From: Stenopsyche tienmushanensis
Taxonomy: Eukaryota > Arthropoda > Insecta > Trichoptera > Stenopsychidae
Assembly: GCA_008973525.1 (NCBI GenBank)
Contig: WACJ01000079.1
Coordinates: 248,001-312,000, forward strand
Reading direction: 5' to 3'
DNA length: 64,000 nt
Made by a program: the position numbers and the translations under genes. How positions within the stretch are numbered: the stretch's first letter is position 1; the number at the start of each line of letters is the position of its first letter. Positions 48,965 through 59,109 of the stretch are shown in pieces. Below the pieces are notes generated by a model. It was not told where the DNA came from, did not search any database, and saw nothing but the letters and a program-made list of their open reading frames with translations.

Positions 48965-51900
48965 ATATGAGTCACCTACGATATGAGTCACCTCTGAGTC
49001 ACGATATCGTTTTTTGGAAGATTTCATACACATTTTTATTTGATTTCGGTAATATTCAATGAAATGATAGTATCAAACGAAGAACTGATTTAAAAAAATT
49101 ATAAATATAAAGATATCAATATTTAAATCCGATTTCTACAATTCATGTACTCATGGTAATGATAATTGATCAGAGTTTTGTAGATTTGTTGAATAGTCTT
49201 AAGTAATAAATAATTTATTGCAAAGTAGAAAGGGGATGAAATCCGGGCCAACAATCCGGTAAAAGTCTTCTAAGTATTTAGAAATCGACATGGAAGATTA
49301 GCTCGTATTCCCTATAGACAAAAATCAACAGTTAATGTATTGACGTGCGGGTTACAGATAATTTATCAATTGCTTTCTGCTAAACTAACCTGACATCTTG
49401 TCACTATTTCCAAGTCAGAATGAGAGAATTTCTTGGAATTATTTTCGGCTAAAGTGAATCACCACAAAATCTGAGTTTTGAGAATATGAATCATAATATT
49501 TTCACTACCATAGTCGCTTATAAAATATTATTTTATTAATGGTTGTACAAAAATAATATAATAAAATAGTCTGTCATTCGAAAAAGAGATTTGTTTTAAA
49601 ACGTGCTATAAATAACTACAATCTTCCCCTATGTTTTGCACGTCAATATTGCTCATTTAAGACATTCATTAAGACTCGCGACTCCCTTGTAATGCTTCAA
49701 AGCATTTCTATTTCCATTTTCGATACCCTCAAACGTATTTTATTTCATAGTGTTTTAAAGCTTGTCACGAAAAACATGCTCTATCGATAGAAACTTTCAT
49801 CATTGTCGATAGATCTTTATCAAATGATGTGTATCATTCGACCAATAGTCTCAACAATTGATTTCTATTCATCTTTATCCTAAGTTAATATAATCGATTG
49901 TTCTCTATACATTCTTTTGATTAAATCTATTCATCAATTTATTAACAATTTCCTCAATCATATCAATGGAATGGTACTCGAAAGACATGAGTTTTCATTC
50001 GCAATGCATTAATGACAAGTAAAAGAAAAATACCTCAGAAAGGCAACAGGTAAATCAGACAATTTTAAAATTATTTATTTAATATTTATTGAGTTGGATT
50101 ATAATTTATTATATAGTGTCACTATTCTTATTTCAGAAAAGGGAAATACATTCAGTTGTAAATAGCATTGAATTATCAGCAAGAACTTCGTTAGAGGGAT
50201 TGAAGCAATTGCATCTCATTTGGAGACAGATCTCATCTAGTATATAAGTATAATATGTAATTTCACAAATCTAAAACATATTCTATTTAATTATTATTGT
50301 ATTATTTGCATACAATACTGGTTACATATTCACTGCGATTGTATACATGTCAATTGAACGTATTCATGAAAATTCTAAAAAAACTGTTTATATACAGCAT
50401 AGATCAGTTGTAATATTTCTTACTAAAGAAAGTAAGAGGCACAAGAGATAATTTAATGCATGATATTTTGCAAGGAGTTTTCATGTTATAAACAGTTTAA
50501 ATGGGGAATAGAATCGATTGAAAATTATCCTTGTATTGGACGTCCTATGGAAATGGCTTCTCAATAAATGTGCTAAAAAATAGATTATTTGATTTCAACA
50601 ATAACCATTGATTTCAAGTTTTCAAAATAGCATTTGACGAAAGTATTCCCGATTGAACTGGAAGTTTTTCAGTGAATATCAGGAACATTTCAGCCAGGCG
50701 GCAAGAGATGAAACGTAAGCTTTATACTAAGATCTTTTGATTAAGACCCATTAAAACTAAGTTTCAATGAGTCTTGATAAACCATTTGATCATCATCATC
50801 AAACGTCATCTTTAGATTTCAACTCATTAACATCAAATTGACATAAGAGAAAGAGCAACGTTTCAACCTGAATTTTAAAAAAAAACTCTAAGCACTCTAC
50901 ACAACGTATATATATTTTTTTCTTATTTTCACGACTCAAAATAGCATAATTTAAAGATCTATGTGGTTTTTTTTAAAGCAATAACTCATAATATTACGGT
51001 TAAAAATATTTATCATGTAAAACCTATCATCCATATCTGAGAGCTCTTATTGCATAACTTTTGAAGTCAGATTTGGAATTTGAGTGACCAGCAGCTCCTT
51101 TCAACCACATTGCATAATTTTTCACAATATCCATCTGGATTTAATCCTCTTGAACTATATTTACAAAGCGGGATTTATAAATTTGATTTTGTTCAAGGCT
51201 GGTCAATTTTGCGATCAAGCAATTGAGGGTTGCTTTTGTGTTAAGTACAATGGCATACCTGAAATTAAAGTTTTGACACAATTAGTCCGATTATTAAGTG
51301 GATGATCTTTTTTAGATATGATATTGAGATTATATATTTTTAAAATTACTACATAGAACTACTTAAATACAATGGGATATTCCTAGATCAAGGATAATTG
51401 CGACGTTATTATATATGTTACATATGGCCCTTCTTGTGGTAAATGTCCATTTCCGTTGAGTATGTCGTTCTCAACCCTATTATAACGTCTATAATTTTGG
51501 TGATGAAATTCGGATTGTTTCAATGTCTTACAGCTAATTCGCCAAATGCGCTCGAAGCAATCACTTCATCCAGATTGCGCCCCTGCGGCTCTGAGACCGC
51601 TGCGGTCGCAGGTTTGCCCCTATGCCTGCTTTTATTTGCAGGCCAAAGGTTCCTATTGAGGACCTTTCTTATCTTTGTTCTAGTAAGGGAGGAAATTAAG
51701 TAGAAAAAAGTTAACACAGATGTAAAAAAGGCGAATAAGCAAGTGGGCAGTAAATGCACAAAAATAAAGTGCTCTGTACGAAGTGCTTTGAAAATCGAAC
51801 AGCTAACTAATAACTTGATGAAATATTTATTTAATTAGTATGACTAAGTTACCCCATCGACATCTCACTCAATAGAAAATATGAGAATTGGTATTTGGGC

Positions 51901-52368
51901 CACATACTATAAAATTTTGGCTGATGAAGCTGAAAGGCGCAAATTCTTTGTGCGAATGGCAGAAACTTGCAACTACAAGATCCCTATATTTGTACAAGAA
52001 TCCTCCCGCCCTTAACGAGGAAGTATAGCAATTTATGAAGAACTATCGTCTGATAATTTACTCGATAGATTCCTTGGTACCAATACTCGAAATAACAATG
52101 AGAATTTTAACGCTTGCGTAAGGTCTATGGTACCGAAACATATTTTTATGGTAAAAAAATACTGGAAATCGCGATACATACTACAGCTTACATTTTTAAA
52201 AACTATATAATACATATATATTTTTAAAATACGATTTTTTAGTATTATATAAGAGTGCCATAATAAATCTCAAAAAAAATCATTTCATTATACAGTGTAT
52301 TTACTGTGAATAAAAATTGTTAAAAATTGTCTATTTTTTGTGCCGTCAAAGTGAGATGACTCCGTAAG
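48965..52368. other. A+T-rich non-coding stretch
   Basis: Apart from a possible hAT end at 51575-51628 I see no gene or repeat. The frames at 51443-51759 are shadows in that G+C-richer patch. Confidence 0.4.
51575..51628 (-). mobile_element. Possible hAT-type transposon end
   Basis: In inverse orientation the segment reads CAGGCATAGGGGCAAACCTG, then CGACCGCAGCGGTCTCAGAG and CCGCAGGGGCGC. This resembles hAT termini that begin CAGGGGTGGGCAAAC and continue with GCGGCCC-rich sequence. No partner end was found to the left. Confidence 0.35.
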
Positions 52369-52965
52369 ACACGTTTAAAAACTATGAATACTTGCCTTAA
52401 TATTGTCGCTATATGACGATCAGGATACATTCTGGAATACGGGATGCATTCTGGAACTGCACTGAAATTTGTATATAAAGAGATATGACTTGGCACACGC
52501 ACATGCACTTTACATCGTGTGAAAAACATTGACAGAGAGGTTAAGCTAAGCACTCGTTGCTACCTACCATAAAATATATTTCTAAGCTGAACGAATGAAT
52601 TTAAATGAATTTATAAATATTTTTTAAAATATTTCATATATGATTATAATAATTTATAGCAGCTCGTTTAATTCCATGCGTAATAATTTCATTTAGGTTT
52701 AATAATTTAATCATAATGCGTTTAAATTTGTCCGTTCAGTTTAGTCGTCGATTTTCAACCATGTGACAAACAGTTGTCATTCGATAGTTAGTTTGACCGG
52801 TCGGAAATATTTTTTTCTCATAAGGTTCGAAATGCACGTGCGTGTGCTAATTGATATCTAGTGATACACAGTGTATTCCCGAATGCATCCCGAATTCCAG
52901 ATTGCATCCTGATCGTCATACAGCGACAGTATTGAGGCAAGTGTTCATTTTTTTTAGCACGTGTT
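52369..52965. repeat. Long inverted repeat, ~145-bp arms
   Basis: The left arm (52369-52515) and right arm (52826-52965) pair over almost their whole length at roughly 80-85% by eye. They share ACACGT, ACTTGCC, GTCGCT-TATGACGATCAGGA, TCTGGAAT-CGGGATGCATTC and ACACGCAC-TGCA. A 310-bp unrelated spacer separates them. It could be a foldback transposon or two head-to-head copies of one repeat. No target duplication was identified. Confidence 0.8.
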
Positions 52966-54147
52966 ATATCGATGCGATGTTTAGGTTATCCTGCTTCAAT
53001 CTAATCCTTTTCAATATTGAACAATTGCATTAAGATGTCAAGAATATAGATTGGGGCGAGGATCCATAGTAGATTGGAGGTTCTCGATGGATATTTTAGG
53101 ATGTAGTCACGACAAACTTTTAAATTTTATTGTCATAATAGACTCTACATATAAAACGAAGTGAGATGTCTTGACGATGGAATAAAGTAGGGTGTCTCCA
53201 ATGAGTATCTGATGAGCCATACTCCTGGATGTGGCAGGATCATCAAATCATATTGCAGTCAGATCTTCGACGAAATGACCGATAGCTTAAAATTATTTAT
53301 ACTTGGATTTTTGCGAATTTAGGGTCGAAAATACATTTTTTTCTTAAGTCGGAAGAAAAACATTTCAATTTTATTTTCACAATGTGCAATGCATGAAGTA
53401 CGAAGTGTGTATGCAAAATATGATTGCAGAACAGAATAGTGTAAAATTATTTAATCATGAAATTTATCTTAAATTAGGATTGTCGTTATTCAAATAATGC
53501 ATCTTCATATAAAAGCAAAACACAGTGATATTGCAGATGATTCATTTAGCGTTTCATAGCTAAATACTATTTAGCACCATCTTGTTTAGCATAGTTCTTC
53601 GGAATATTTTCAGCAACTAGAACGATTATATGCTGAAATTTAATAAATGTCATATAATAATCTTAATATCATTTCTAAAATAGATCATCCGCTTAACAAT
53701 TGGACTAAATTATGTCAAAATTTTAATTTCAGGTATGCCATTATGTTTAATGCAAAAGCAACCCGCAATCGATCACAAAATCGACCAGCTTTGAGAAAAG
53801 TCAAATTTTAAAAGCCCAGATGGATGTTGTTTGTGCAGAATGGTTAAAAGAAGCTACTGGTGACTCAAATTCAAAAGGTGGTCAGGACTTTGGGAAGTTT
53901 TACATGATAAGCATTTTTAACCATAATATTGTTAGCTTTATTTGTTTGTCCGTATTTAAAGCGCTACCATACCGTTCATCCGATTGCAACAAAACTTTGT
54001 CAACTTATTGTTTACACTTGCGGGAATAACATAGGCATAATAAAATTATTGTTTCTGTATGCAATTCTGAGTATATGAATTTTAAACAAATCATTTTAAA
54101 ACTCTCTAAAAACATTATATATGAATGTTTTGAAGTTTTATTTACTG
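52966..54147. other. Non-coding stretch
   Basis: No gene or known repeat is recognised. The frame at 53820-54029 is short and featureless. Confidence 0.45.
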
Positions 54148-54802
54148 TAAACACTTTGAGAACCGCGCTTTTTGGTGTAAAAAAGCTGCGGGGGCCGCTC
54201 GTTTTAGGCAAATTTCGCAAGAAATCAAGACCTTTATAATAATTTACATATCTTTTTAACCTATGAGTGTATATACGTGATATTTTCAGGTTATATTCTA
54301 CACAATCAAAGGTATAGATATGTGATCTTCATTTTACAACTTTCAACCAGTGGTTCTCAAACCAACGAAATACATTTTTTTTTCTTTCTATAAATAATAC
54401 TTGTTATTTATATTTCATTTAAAATTTATTTACTATATGAGGGTGATAATACTTCGCAATTCTATGGAAGGACCGCCACTGGATATGTATATATCCTTTA
54501 CTTCAGGATCGTCCAACCTTTTTTGTCTTGGGAGCTACTTTTCAATTTAAAATTGTCTTAGGATCGATTTCTAATATGATTCTTATAGGAAATTTATTTA
54601 CTTTCTTCAAACTTAAAACTCAAATTTACATACCCTTTATATCTGTAGAGAAATCTGTCAACGAATAGTGAAATATTAGTGTCGGTAACATTTTTTTTTT
54701 ATGATGTTGTAGGCCCACGTTTTTACGCCAAATGGCGTCAGCGGTTCATAACGGTTGGGGAATTTTTACGCCAAAAGGCGTCAGCGGGTCTCAAAGTGTT
54801 AA
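54148..54802. mobile_element. TTAA-type element with CACTTTGAGA ends
   Basis: The left end CACTTTGAGAACCGCGC (54152) follows TAAA, a likely mutated TTAA. The right end reads CGGGTCTCAAAGTG followed by TTAA (54799-54802), the inverse of the left. Inside the right end a 43-bp unit is doubled, each with the hairpin ACGCC-(4 nt)-GGCGT (54725-54738 and 54768-54781). The left end has one worn counterpart (CTTTTTGGTGTAAAAAAGC). It holds no transposase and encloses hAT-like ends at 54348-54481 and 54504. Confidence 0.7.
54348..54481. mobile_element. Very short hAT-like element, nested
   Basis: CAGTGGTTCTCAAACC at 54348 and GGACCGCCACTG at 54481 give hAT-style CAGTGG termini about 134 bp apart. The inner bases of the two ends do not agree well, and no 8-bp target duplication is visible. 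Another hAT-like start, CAGGATCGTCCAACCTTTTT, begins at 54504. Confidence 0.4.
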
Positions 54803-55192
54803 AATTATATTTATCTTAGTTATGTTTTGATGTCATTTGCATTTAAATAATTATCAATTAAACGGAAAAATCTTATTGATGATAATTTTTGTAATCCATT
54901 TTCACATATTTTTTTTAGCTAAAATACGTACATATAGGTGCAGCGATCTGTGCTTTCATAGTAAAATAATATTTATAGTGTGTATATATAATATAATAAA
55001 TAGCAAAAACAATAAATATAATACAATAAGTGGTATATAAGCGAATTTAATATTTTGGCGACATAATGTTTACATACAAGTGAAAAGGGGCTAATAATTC
55101 ATTTTTAATAAGATCAATTGTACTCTTATTTCATTAATTTCTTAATTTACTCTATGATACTACAATTTCATATGAAATTAATATTTGAACAC
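54803..55192. other. A+T-rich non-coding stretch
   Basis: Nothing is recognised here. Confidence 0.5.
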
Positions 55193-55421
55193 AAAATATA
55201 GGGTACCTGTAGGTAGTACCTGTAGGTAGTCCCGCGTTAAGCGGTTGGACTCGTAACCCGATCATCTCGGGTTCGAATCCCACAGGAGATGTGGCTGGCA
55301 ACCACATTTTTAAAAACATATATATGCCATGAAAAACCATGTCAAAATGGTTGGTAATGATACCATAAAAAAGGGATCGCTAAAAGCCACCTCAAAAAAA
55401 AAAAAAAAAAATATATAGGGG
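55193..55421 (+). mobile_element. tRNA-derived SINE, copy 4, with A-tail and target duplication
   Basis: This is the best-preserved copy. The head TAGTCCCGCGTTAAGCGGTT and GGACTCGTAACCCGA leads to a perfect B box, GGTTCGAATCC (55270-55280). A body of about 110 bp ends GGGATCGCTAAAAGCCACCT, then an A18 tail to 55411. Flanking AAAATATAGGG (55193-55203) recurs after the tail with two extra bases, so a target-site duplication is likely and the insertion is comparatively young. The first 13 bp of the head (ACCTGTAGGTAGT) are present twice in tandem. The anticodon loop CTCGTAA suggests descent from a tRNA-Thr, but the fold is too worn to be certain. SINEs are copied by a partner LINE; none is intact here. 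Confidence 0.93.
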
Positions 55422-55945
55422 TTGATCATGATTTTTCAATTCGTTCAAAAATACTATCTAAAAGTGTTGTTTCAAATTGATGCTGCAATGATACTGATTC
55501 AATCCTAAAATGTAAAGAAAAGCTATTCAATGTTCGATTGTGATATTAAACACGCAGCGTCCGACAATCTTTCTCCTTATCTCTTTAATTGCACGACGGC
55601 TCTTTCAATGGCCAACTAACAATAACAAAGGGCGGCGAGTAGGGCTACCACGCGTGCACTGTCAACTGGCACATGTCCATATCAAAAATAATGATTATAT
55701 ATCACACTTTTGTATTCTATTGATGAAGAATGCCTAATTTCGCAGTTGCCAAATTGTAATTTGTATTCGATGTCAGTTTGTAATAAAACATAAACATTAA
55801 ATTTAAAATTTGAATTGATTAAATTGGCTGTTTGTTAAAATGTCACCAACCACGAAAAAAATAATTGAGACTGTTTACTTATTAAAAAAATATTAGCTGA
55901 ATAACATACGCATTGTCGCTGAAAAAGTAGACAAACTCTCATGAC
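55422..55945. other. Non-coding stretch
   Basis: Nothing is recognised here. The short frame at 55540-55737 has no domain. Confidence 0.45.
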
Positions 55946-56690
55946 TTCTTTTGACTTAAGCCTTCTTCTCCCTTCAATTTCCCAGGATAAGACGTACGGC
56001 GTCTTTTACTACTTAATCCGTCTAGCATAGGCAAGGTCTTTCGACGGGCTTGTTGCCATTCTGTCTCAAATCTAATACGGGTCGGGTGACTCTATGAATC
56101 GGCATCCGTGCCATGTGACTTGCCCCATGGAGATGGCGTACTCGGACGAAATTTGTAATCGATGCTTCGCCGTACAAGTCCACAACCTTTTGTTTTTAAC
56201 CCCATAACTTCAGAGTTTGAGGTTTTGTCCTGGAGGGGTCCGAATTTCGTAGTTAATTTTCATGCCTAAATTAGCAGCAGCTCCGTCGATAGACCTAAGC
56301 GCCGCCAAAGCTTCAGACCTCGATGACGATGTCGCCAACAAAGACTAGATGCATTGCTTCATCATTAAATGGATCTACGCGTCCCAATCTGTCAGCCTCC
56401 CTTATAATTTCGTCCCTCAAAATTCCCTAACAGGGCATCGTTGGAGTCGTACTACACTAACGGATCCGGACGTGCACATCTTATCCGGGACTCTCATCTC
56501 CAGCATAGTCCTCCAGAGCTTTTCCCGGTTGATGCTGTCATAGGCCTGAAAAATACTTTTACATGTTTTGTCAGTGGATCAGTATCATTTGTTTCAGTGA
56601 ATTTGCTCGGTCTGAAACCGCATTGGTACTACTCGAGAAGTTACTCCATGATGGGAGGCATCCGCCTGATCAGAGTTTTTGGAATTTATT
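55946..56690 (-). pseudogene. Non-LTR retrotransposon reverse transcriptase remnant
   Basis: Minus-strand reading gives reverse-transcriptase blocks in order, broken by frame changes. Near 56605-56630 comes QCGFRPSK, matching the CGFRPG-ST motif. At 56480-56552 comes FQAYDSINREKLWRTMLEM, matching DFKQAYDSI-R--LW. Near 56270-56360 comes a GDIVIEV-like piece where the (Y)ADD-type block should be, then NLGMKINYEIRTPPGQNL, matching G--IN--KT. At 56030-56119 comes HMARMPIHRVTRPVLDLRQN, matching the post-RT GHV-RMP block of many LINE ORF2 proteins. Between the second and third blocks about 150 residues are lost, so it is inactive. The clade is uncertain; the blocks are common in RTE-, jockey- and CR1-like insect elements. 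Confidence 0.8.
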
Positions 56691-57070
56691 TGAAAGCGAT
56701 TCTTTGAATGGATATTTAGTTAGTACTCATAAAAATTCTTTTAACTTGTACATACATATGTAACACATACAAATAATTAAATTTTATTATTTGTGTTTTA
56801 TTATTTTATTATTTTATTGTCCGTGTTTGTTTAAAACAACAAAGCGCTTACTTCACGCGTTAAAAATATATTAACAATAATTGTTAGCGTACACGTCGTT
56901 TTGATGTATATTTGTAGTTTAGGGATAAAGTATTAAATATTATGTGGCCGCATTTTGTCTGAAAGACCCTGTAGATTCGATTGAATGTGTCCTTTATTAT
57001 GGTGCGACAGAGTTGGCAGCCCTAGTCATAAGTAGTACCGAATTAACGTGTGGTCACCGCGATAATTAGT
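56691..57070. other. A+T-rich spacer with short TTATT microsatellite
   Basis: A TTATT/TTTTATTA-type simple repeat covers about 56779-56818. No gene is seen. It lies a few hundred bases upstream of the promoter at 57365. Confidence 0.5.
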
Positions 57071-57113
57071 ATGCCCGGTACGTTCAAAATGCTGTCTTCG
57101 TGTAAGCCGGGCA
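57071..57113. mobile_element. Micro-foldback element, copy 2
   Basis: The ends ATGCCCGG and CCGGGCAT are inverted. In inverse orientation the sequence reads ATGCCCGGCTTACACGAAGA, then CAGCATTTTGAA, which lines up with the left arm of the element at 5028. It is shorter (43 bp) and probably lacks part of one arm. It lies about 250 bp upstream of the predicted transcription start. Confidence 0.6.
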
Positions 57114-57364
57114 TTGGACATAGTTTACTTTTTTGTTTTTGTCTTCTCGCCAATCCAAGCGTTTGGGTCTCCTATAAATAAAATGAAGTATTGAATTGCA
57201 ATATGATTAAAATATTGCGACATGAATAGAAATGAGATGAAATGAATTTGAATGCGGTTATGAAGACGCAACGCTTTTGTTTGAAATGAGATTAGTTCCG
57301 ATAACGGACGTGCGGCGCCAGCGGTGCGCCTCGCTCAAGGTAGTCAACTTTATACGAGAGCGAC

Positions 57365-57398
57365 TCATTCGTCTTCGCGTACGGTCGGCGGGCGGACG
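57365..57398 (+). promoter_or_regulatory. TATA-less Inr-DPE core promoter
   Basis: TCATTC (57365-57370) fits the arthropod Inr TCAKTY, with the A at 57367 as +1. GGACG at 57394-57398 fits the DPE consensus RGWYV and sits at exactly +28 to +32, the spacing TFIID requires. No TATA box lies at -30. The motifs fall in a CpG-rich island just upstream of the exon at 57719, which strengthens the call. An Inr-DPE pair at exact spacing can still arise by chance. Confidence 0.55.
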
Positions 57399-57718
57399 TT
57401 CGCAGACGCGCATCGTGTTCGAATAACTTTTTACGACGAAACGAAACTCCGATACGATTCCACGCAGCATCAAAAAATAAACTGCAAGCACGGACGCAGA
57501 TTGTGAGCCCCCAATTAGTGCAGTGTAGCCGCGATGGCGCGTTTTTGCTAGTTTTCAAAAGTCGGCAAACTTTTTGACAGTCGGTGCAAGTGCGTGTTCG
57601 CGAACGTATCCGAGTCGAGCATGCGATCGGTCCTCGCATCGCCTCTGTGATATTCGTTTCCGAATCGAGTTTGGCGTTTTACCTGTGTGACTTTTTGAGT
57701 GTGTGACGGAGACGCAAG
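57367..57718 (+). other. Predicted 5' untranslated region with two uORFs
   Basis: If transcription starts at 57367, the leader is about 352 nt long and unspliced. It contains two complete short upstream ORFs: ATG at 57534 to TAG at 57551 (5 codons) and ATG at 57621 to TGA at 57650 (9 codons). Both end before the main ATG and could dampen its translation. The 57292-57639 minus frame over the same bases is a shadow of the G+C-rich leader. Confidence 0.5.
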
Positions 57719-57788
57719 ATGTCGGCGCTCACAGGTGTGACAGGTGCGAGCACCTTGTGGTGCATTGTCCTCGTCTTCTTTGCAAAAG
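57719..57788 (+). CDS. First coding exon: signal peptide of a secreted or membrane protein
   Basis: The ATG at 57719 has A at -3 (context CAAG-ATG), and 23 codons follow: MSALTGVTGASTLW, then a hydrophobic core CIVLVFFA, then K and a split Gly codon. This has the build of a cleavable signal peptide, although it lacks an early positive charge. The exon ends AAAAG before GTAAAA (57789), a good 5' splice site. The intron is phase 1, the usual phase after signal-peptide exons in genes for extracellular and Ig-type proteins. Codons are G/C-ending and the surroundings are CpG-rich, in contrast to the rest of the window. Upstream lie an Inr-DPE promoter and a leader with short uORFs. Later exons are not in the window, so the protein cannot be named. 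A long first intron suits neuronal or developmental adhesion and receptor genes, but that is a guess. Confidence 0.7.
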
Positions 57789-58916
57789 GTAAAACTTCCT
57801 CAGCGTCTATGGCCGCGAATGCGCCTCTTTGATCCGCTCGCATTCTTCGATCTGATCTCCGCGCAATAAATGCAAGCGGTTGTCTTCGAATGTGACTCAC
57901 CGTTGCACTATGTGAATGGAGTATTTTTTGTTGTTTTGTAACTGCTGCCATGTGCACTATCGCGTGTCTCAATAAACTTTATTAACTCAAAATGTGTGTC
58001 AGGTGGGCGAGAGCGGTGGCTCGCCCGAAATAATCGATAAAAGCAAACAACACTTTCGTCACTGGATTGTAACGAAATTACATTATAGTTAAAAAATTCA
58101 TTGCTTCCGGAGCGGATATCGGCTCGAAAATGCAACATTCGTGTCGCCCCTAAATATGTAATTATTTTCACCTGACGTTTAAATAATTGGCCATAACACC
58201 GTTTTTTATGTCCATCCCACGAATCGAGGAAAAACTGACCATATTAGCGACTCATCCGATTTGACGTTTAATTCTTGAACATAACCGTTTAAAATATGTC
58301 CATTAAAAATATGCACGATTTTCACCCATTAAACACTATAATAATGTATATGTTTCATATTTGTTCATTCGATTCGTTGCAACGATATGCGGCAGGAATA
58401 GATAAACATCGAAACGGGTTCTGGACCCCCAGGCTATTTGTATGTCGTAAATTTAATTTCGTCGTCACAATTAGCCAATTTTCAGGTTATAACGACATTT
58501 CAAATAGGTCTTGCGTTTGGTGGTCGTTACAAAGCGACGCCCGGAGAGCGGTCCTGCAATAAAAGACGAACTAACCATGTGATTTAAAATGTTTCACAAT
58601 GGCAAATATCTGCTTTCTCCTCGACGAATGCTATTTGTGCTGCCTTTTAATAAATTGCGTTTCAACAAAATCGATATTAAATATTGATTTAATTGAAAAT
58701 AAATTAACCATTTTTTCTCAACCCCAAAGTCCCATTTATCAAAAAAAAATATTTAAAAACAAAGCAATGTTAATTTAACCTACTATTGATCGCTTATCTA
58801 TGTTTTTTATCAACACTTTTTATCAGGGCCATAAAATCCTCCTTTCTGAAGGGGAATATAAAATATTCCAAAATTATTATTTTATTTAAATATTTAAACA
58901 TTAATTTATGTTTTTT

Positions 58917-58950
58917 TTAACCGCTTAAGGACCATCGACTCACCGATGGA
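58917..58950 (+). mobile_element. Single TTAA-type end with perfect hairpin
   Basis: TTAA at 58917-58920 is followed by CCGCTTAAGGA and then CCATCG-(6 nt)-CGATGG (58932-58949). The pattern TTAA, C-rich start, hairpin repeats that seen at 9544, 42300 and 59968. CACGTTAAGTACC at about 59269 may be a related but unpaired piece. Confidence 0.4.
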
Positions 58951-59109
58951 TCGCAATGATTTTTTGTAAAAAAAATATCTTTTATCACATTTTAATGTTG
59001 CCATTTTATTTTTAAATAAATTCAACAGAGGTCTATTGACAAAAAATAAAATTATTTATTATGTGACAACCCTGAAAAAAAATGTTCAAATGTAATGCAT
59101 ATGCTAAGA

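Noticed and set aside
55204..55290. A functional tRNA gene
   Set aside because: The B box is intact, but the acceptor and D arms do not pair properly, and the segment continues into the same body as three other repeat copies, so it is a SINE head.
57258..57639. Minus-strand frames of 77 and 115 codons over the promoter and leader
   Set aside because: They are stop-poor only because the island is G+C-rich. They oppose a better-supported plus-strand promoter and exon and carry no domain.
57679..58171. Minus-strand frames of 97 and 87 codons across exon 1 and the intron start
   Set aside because: These are shadows of the G+C-rich island; no start context, splice logic or domain supports them.
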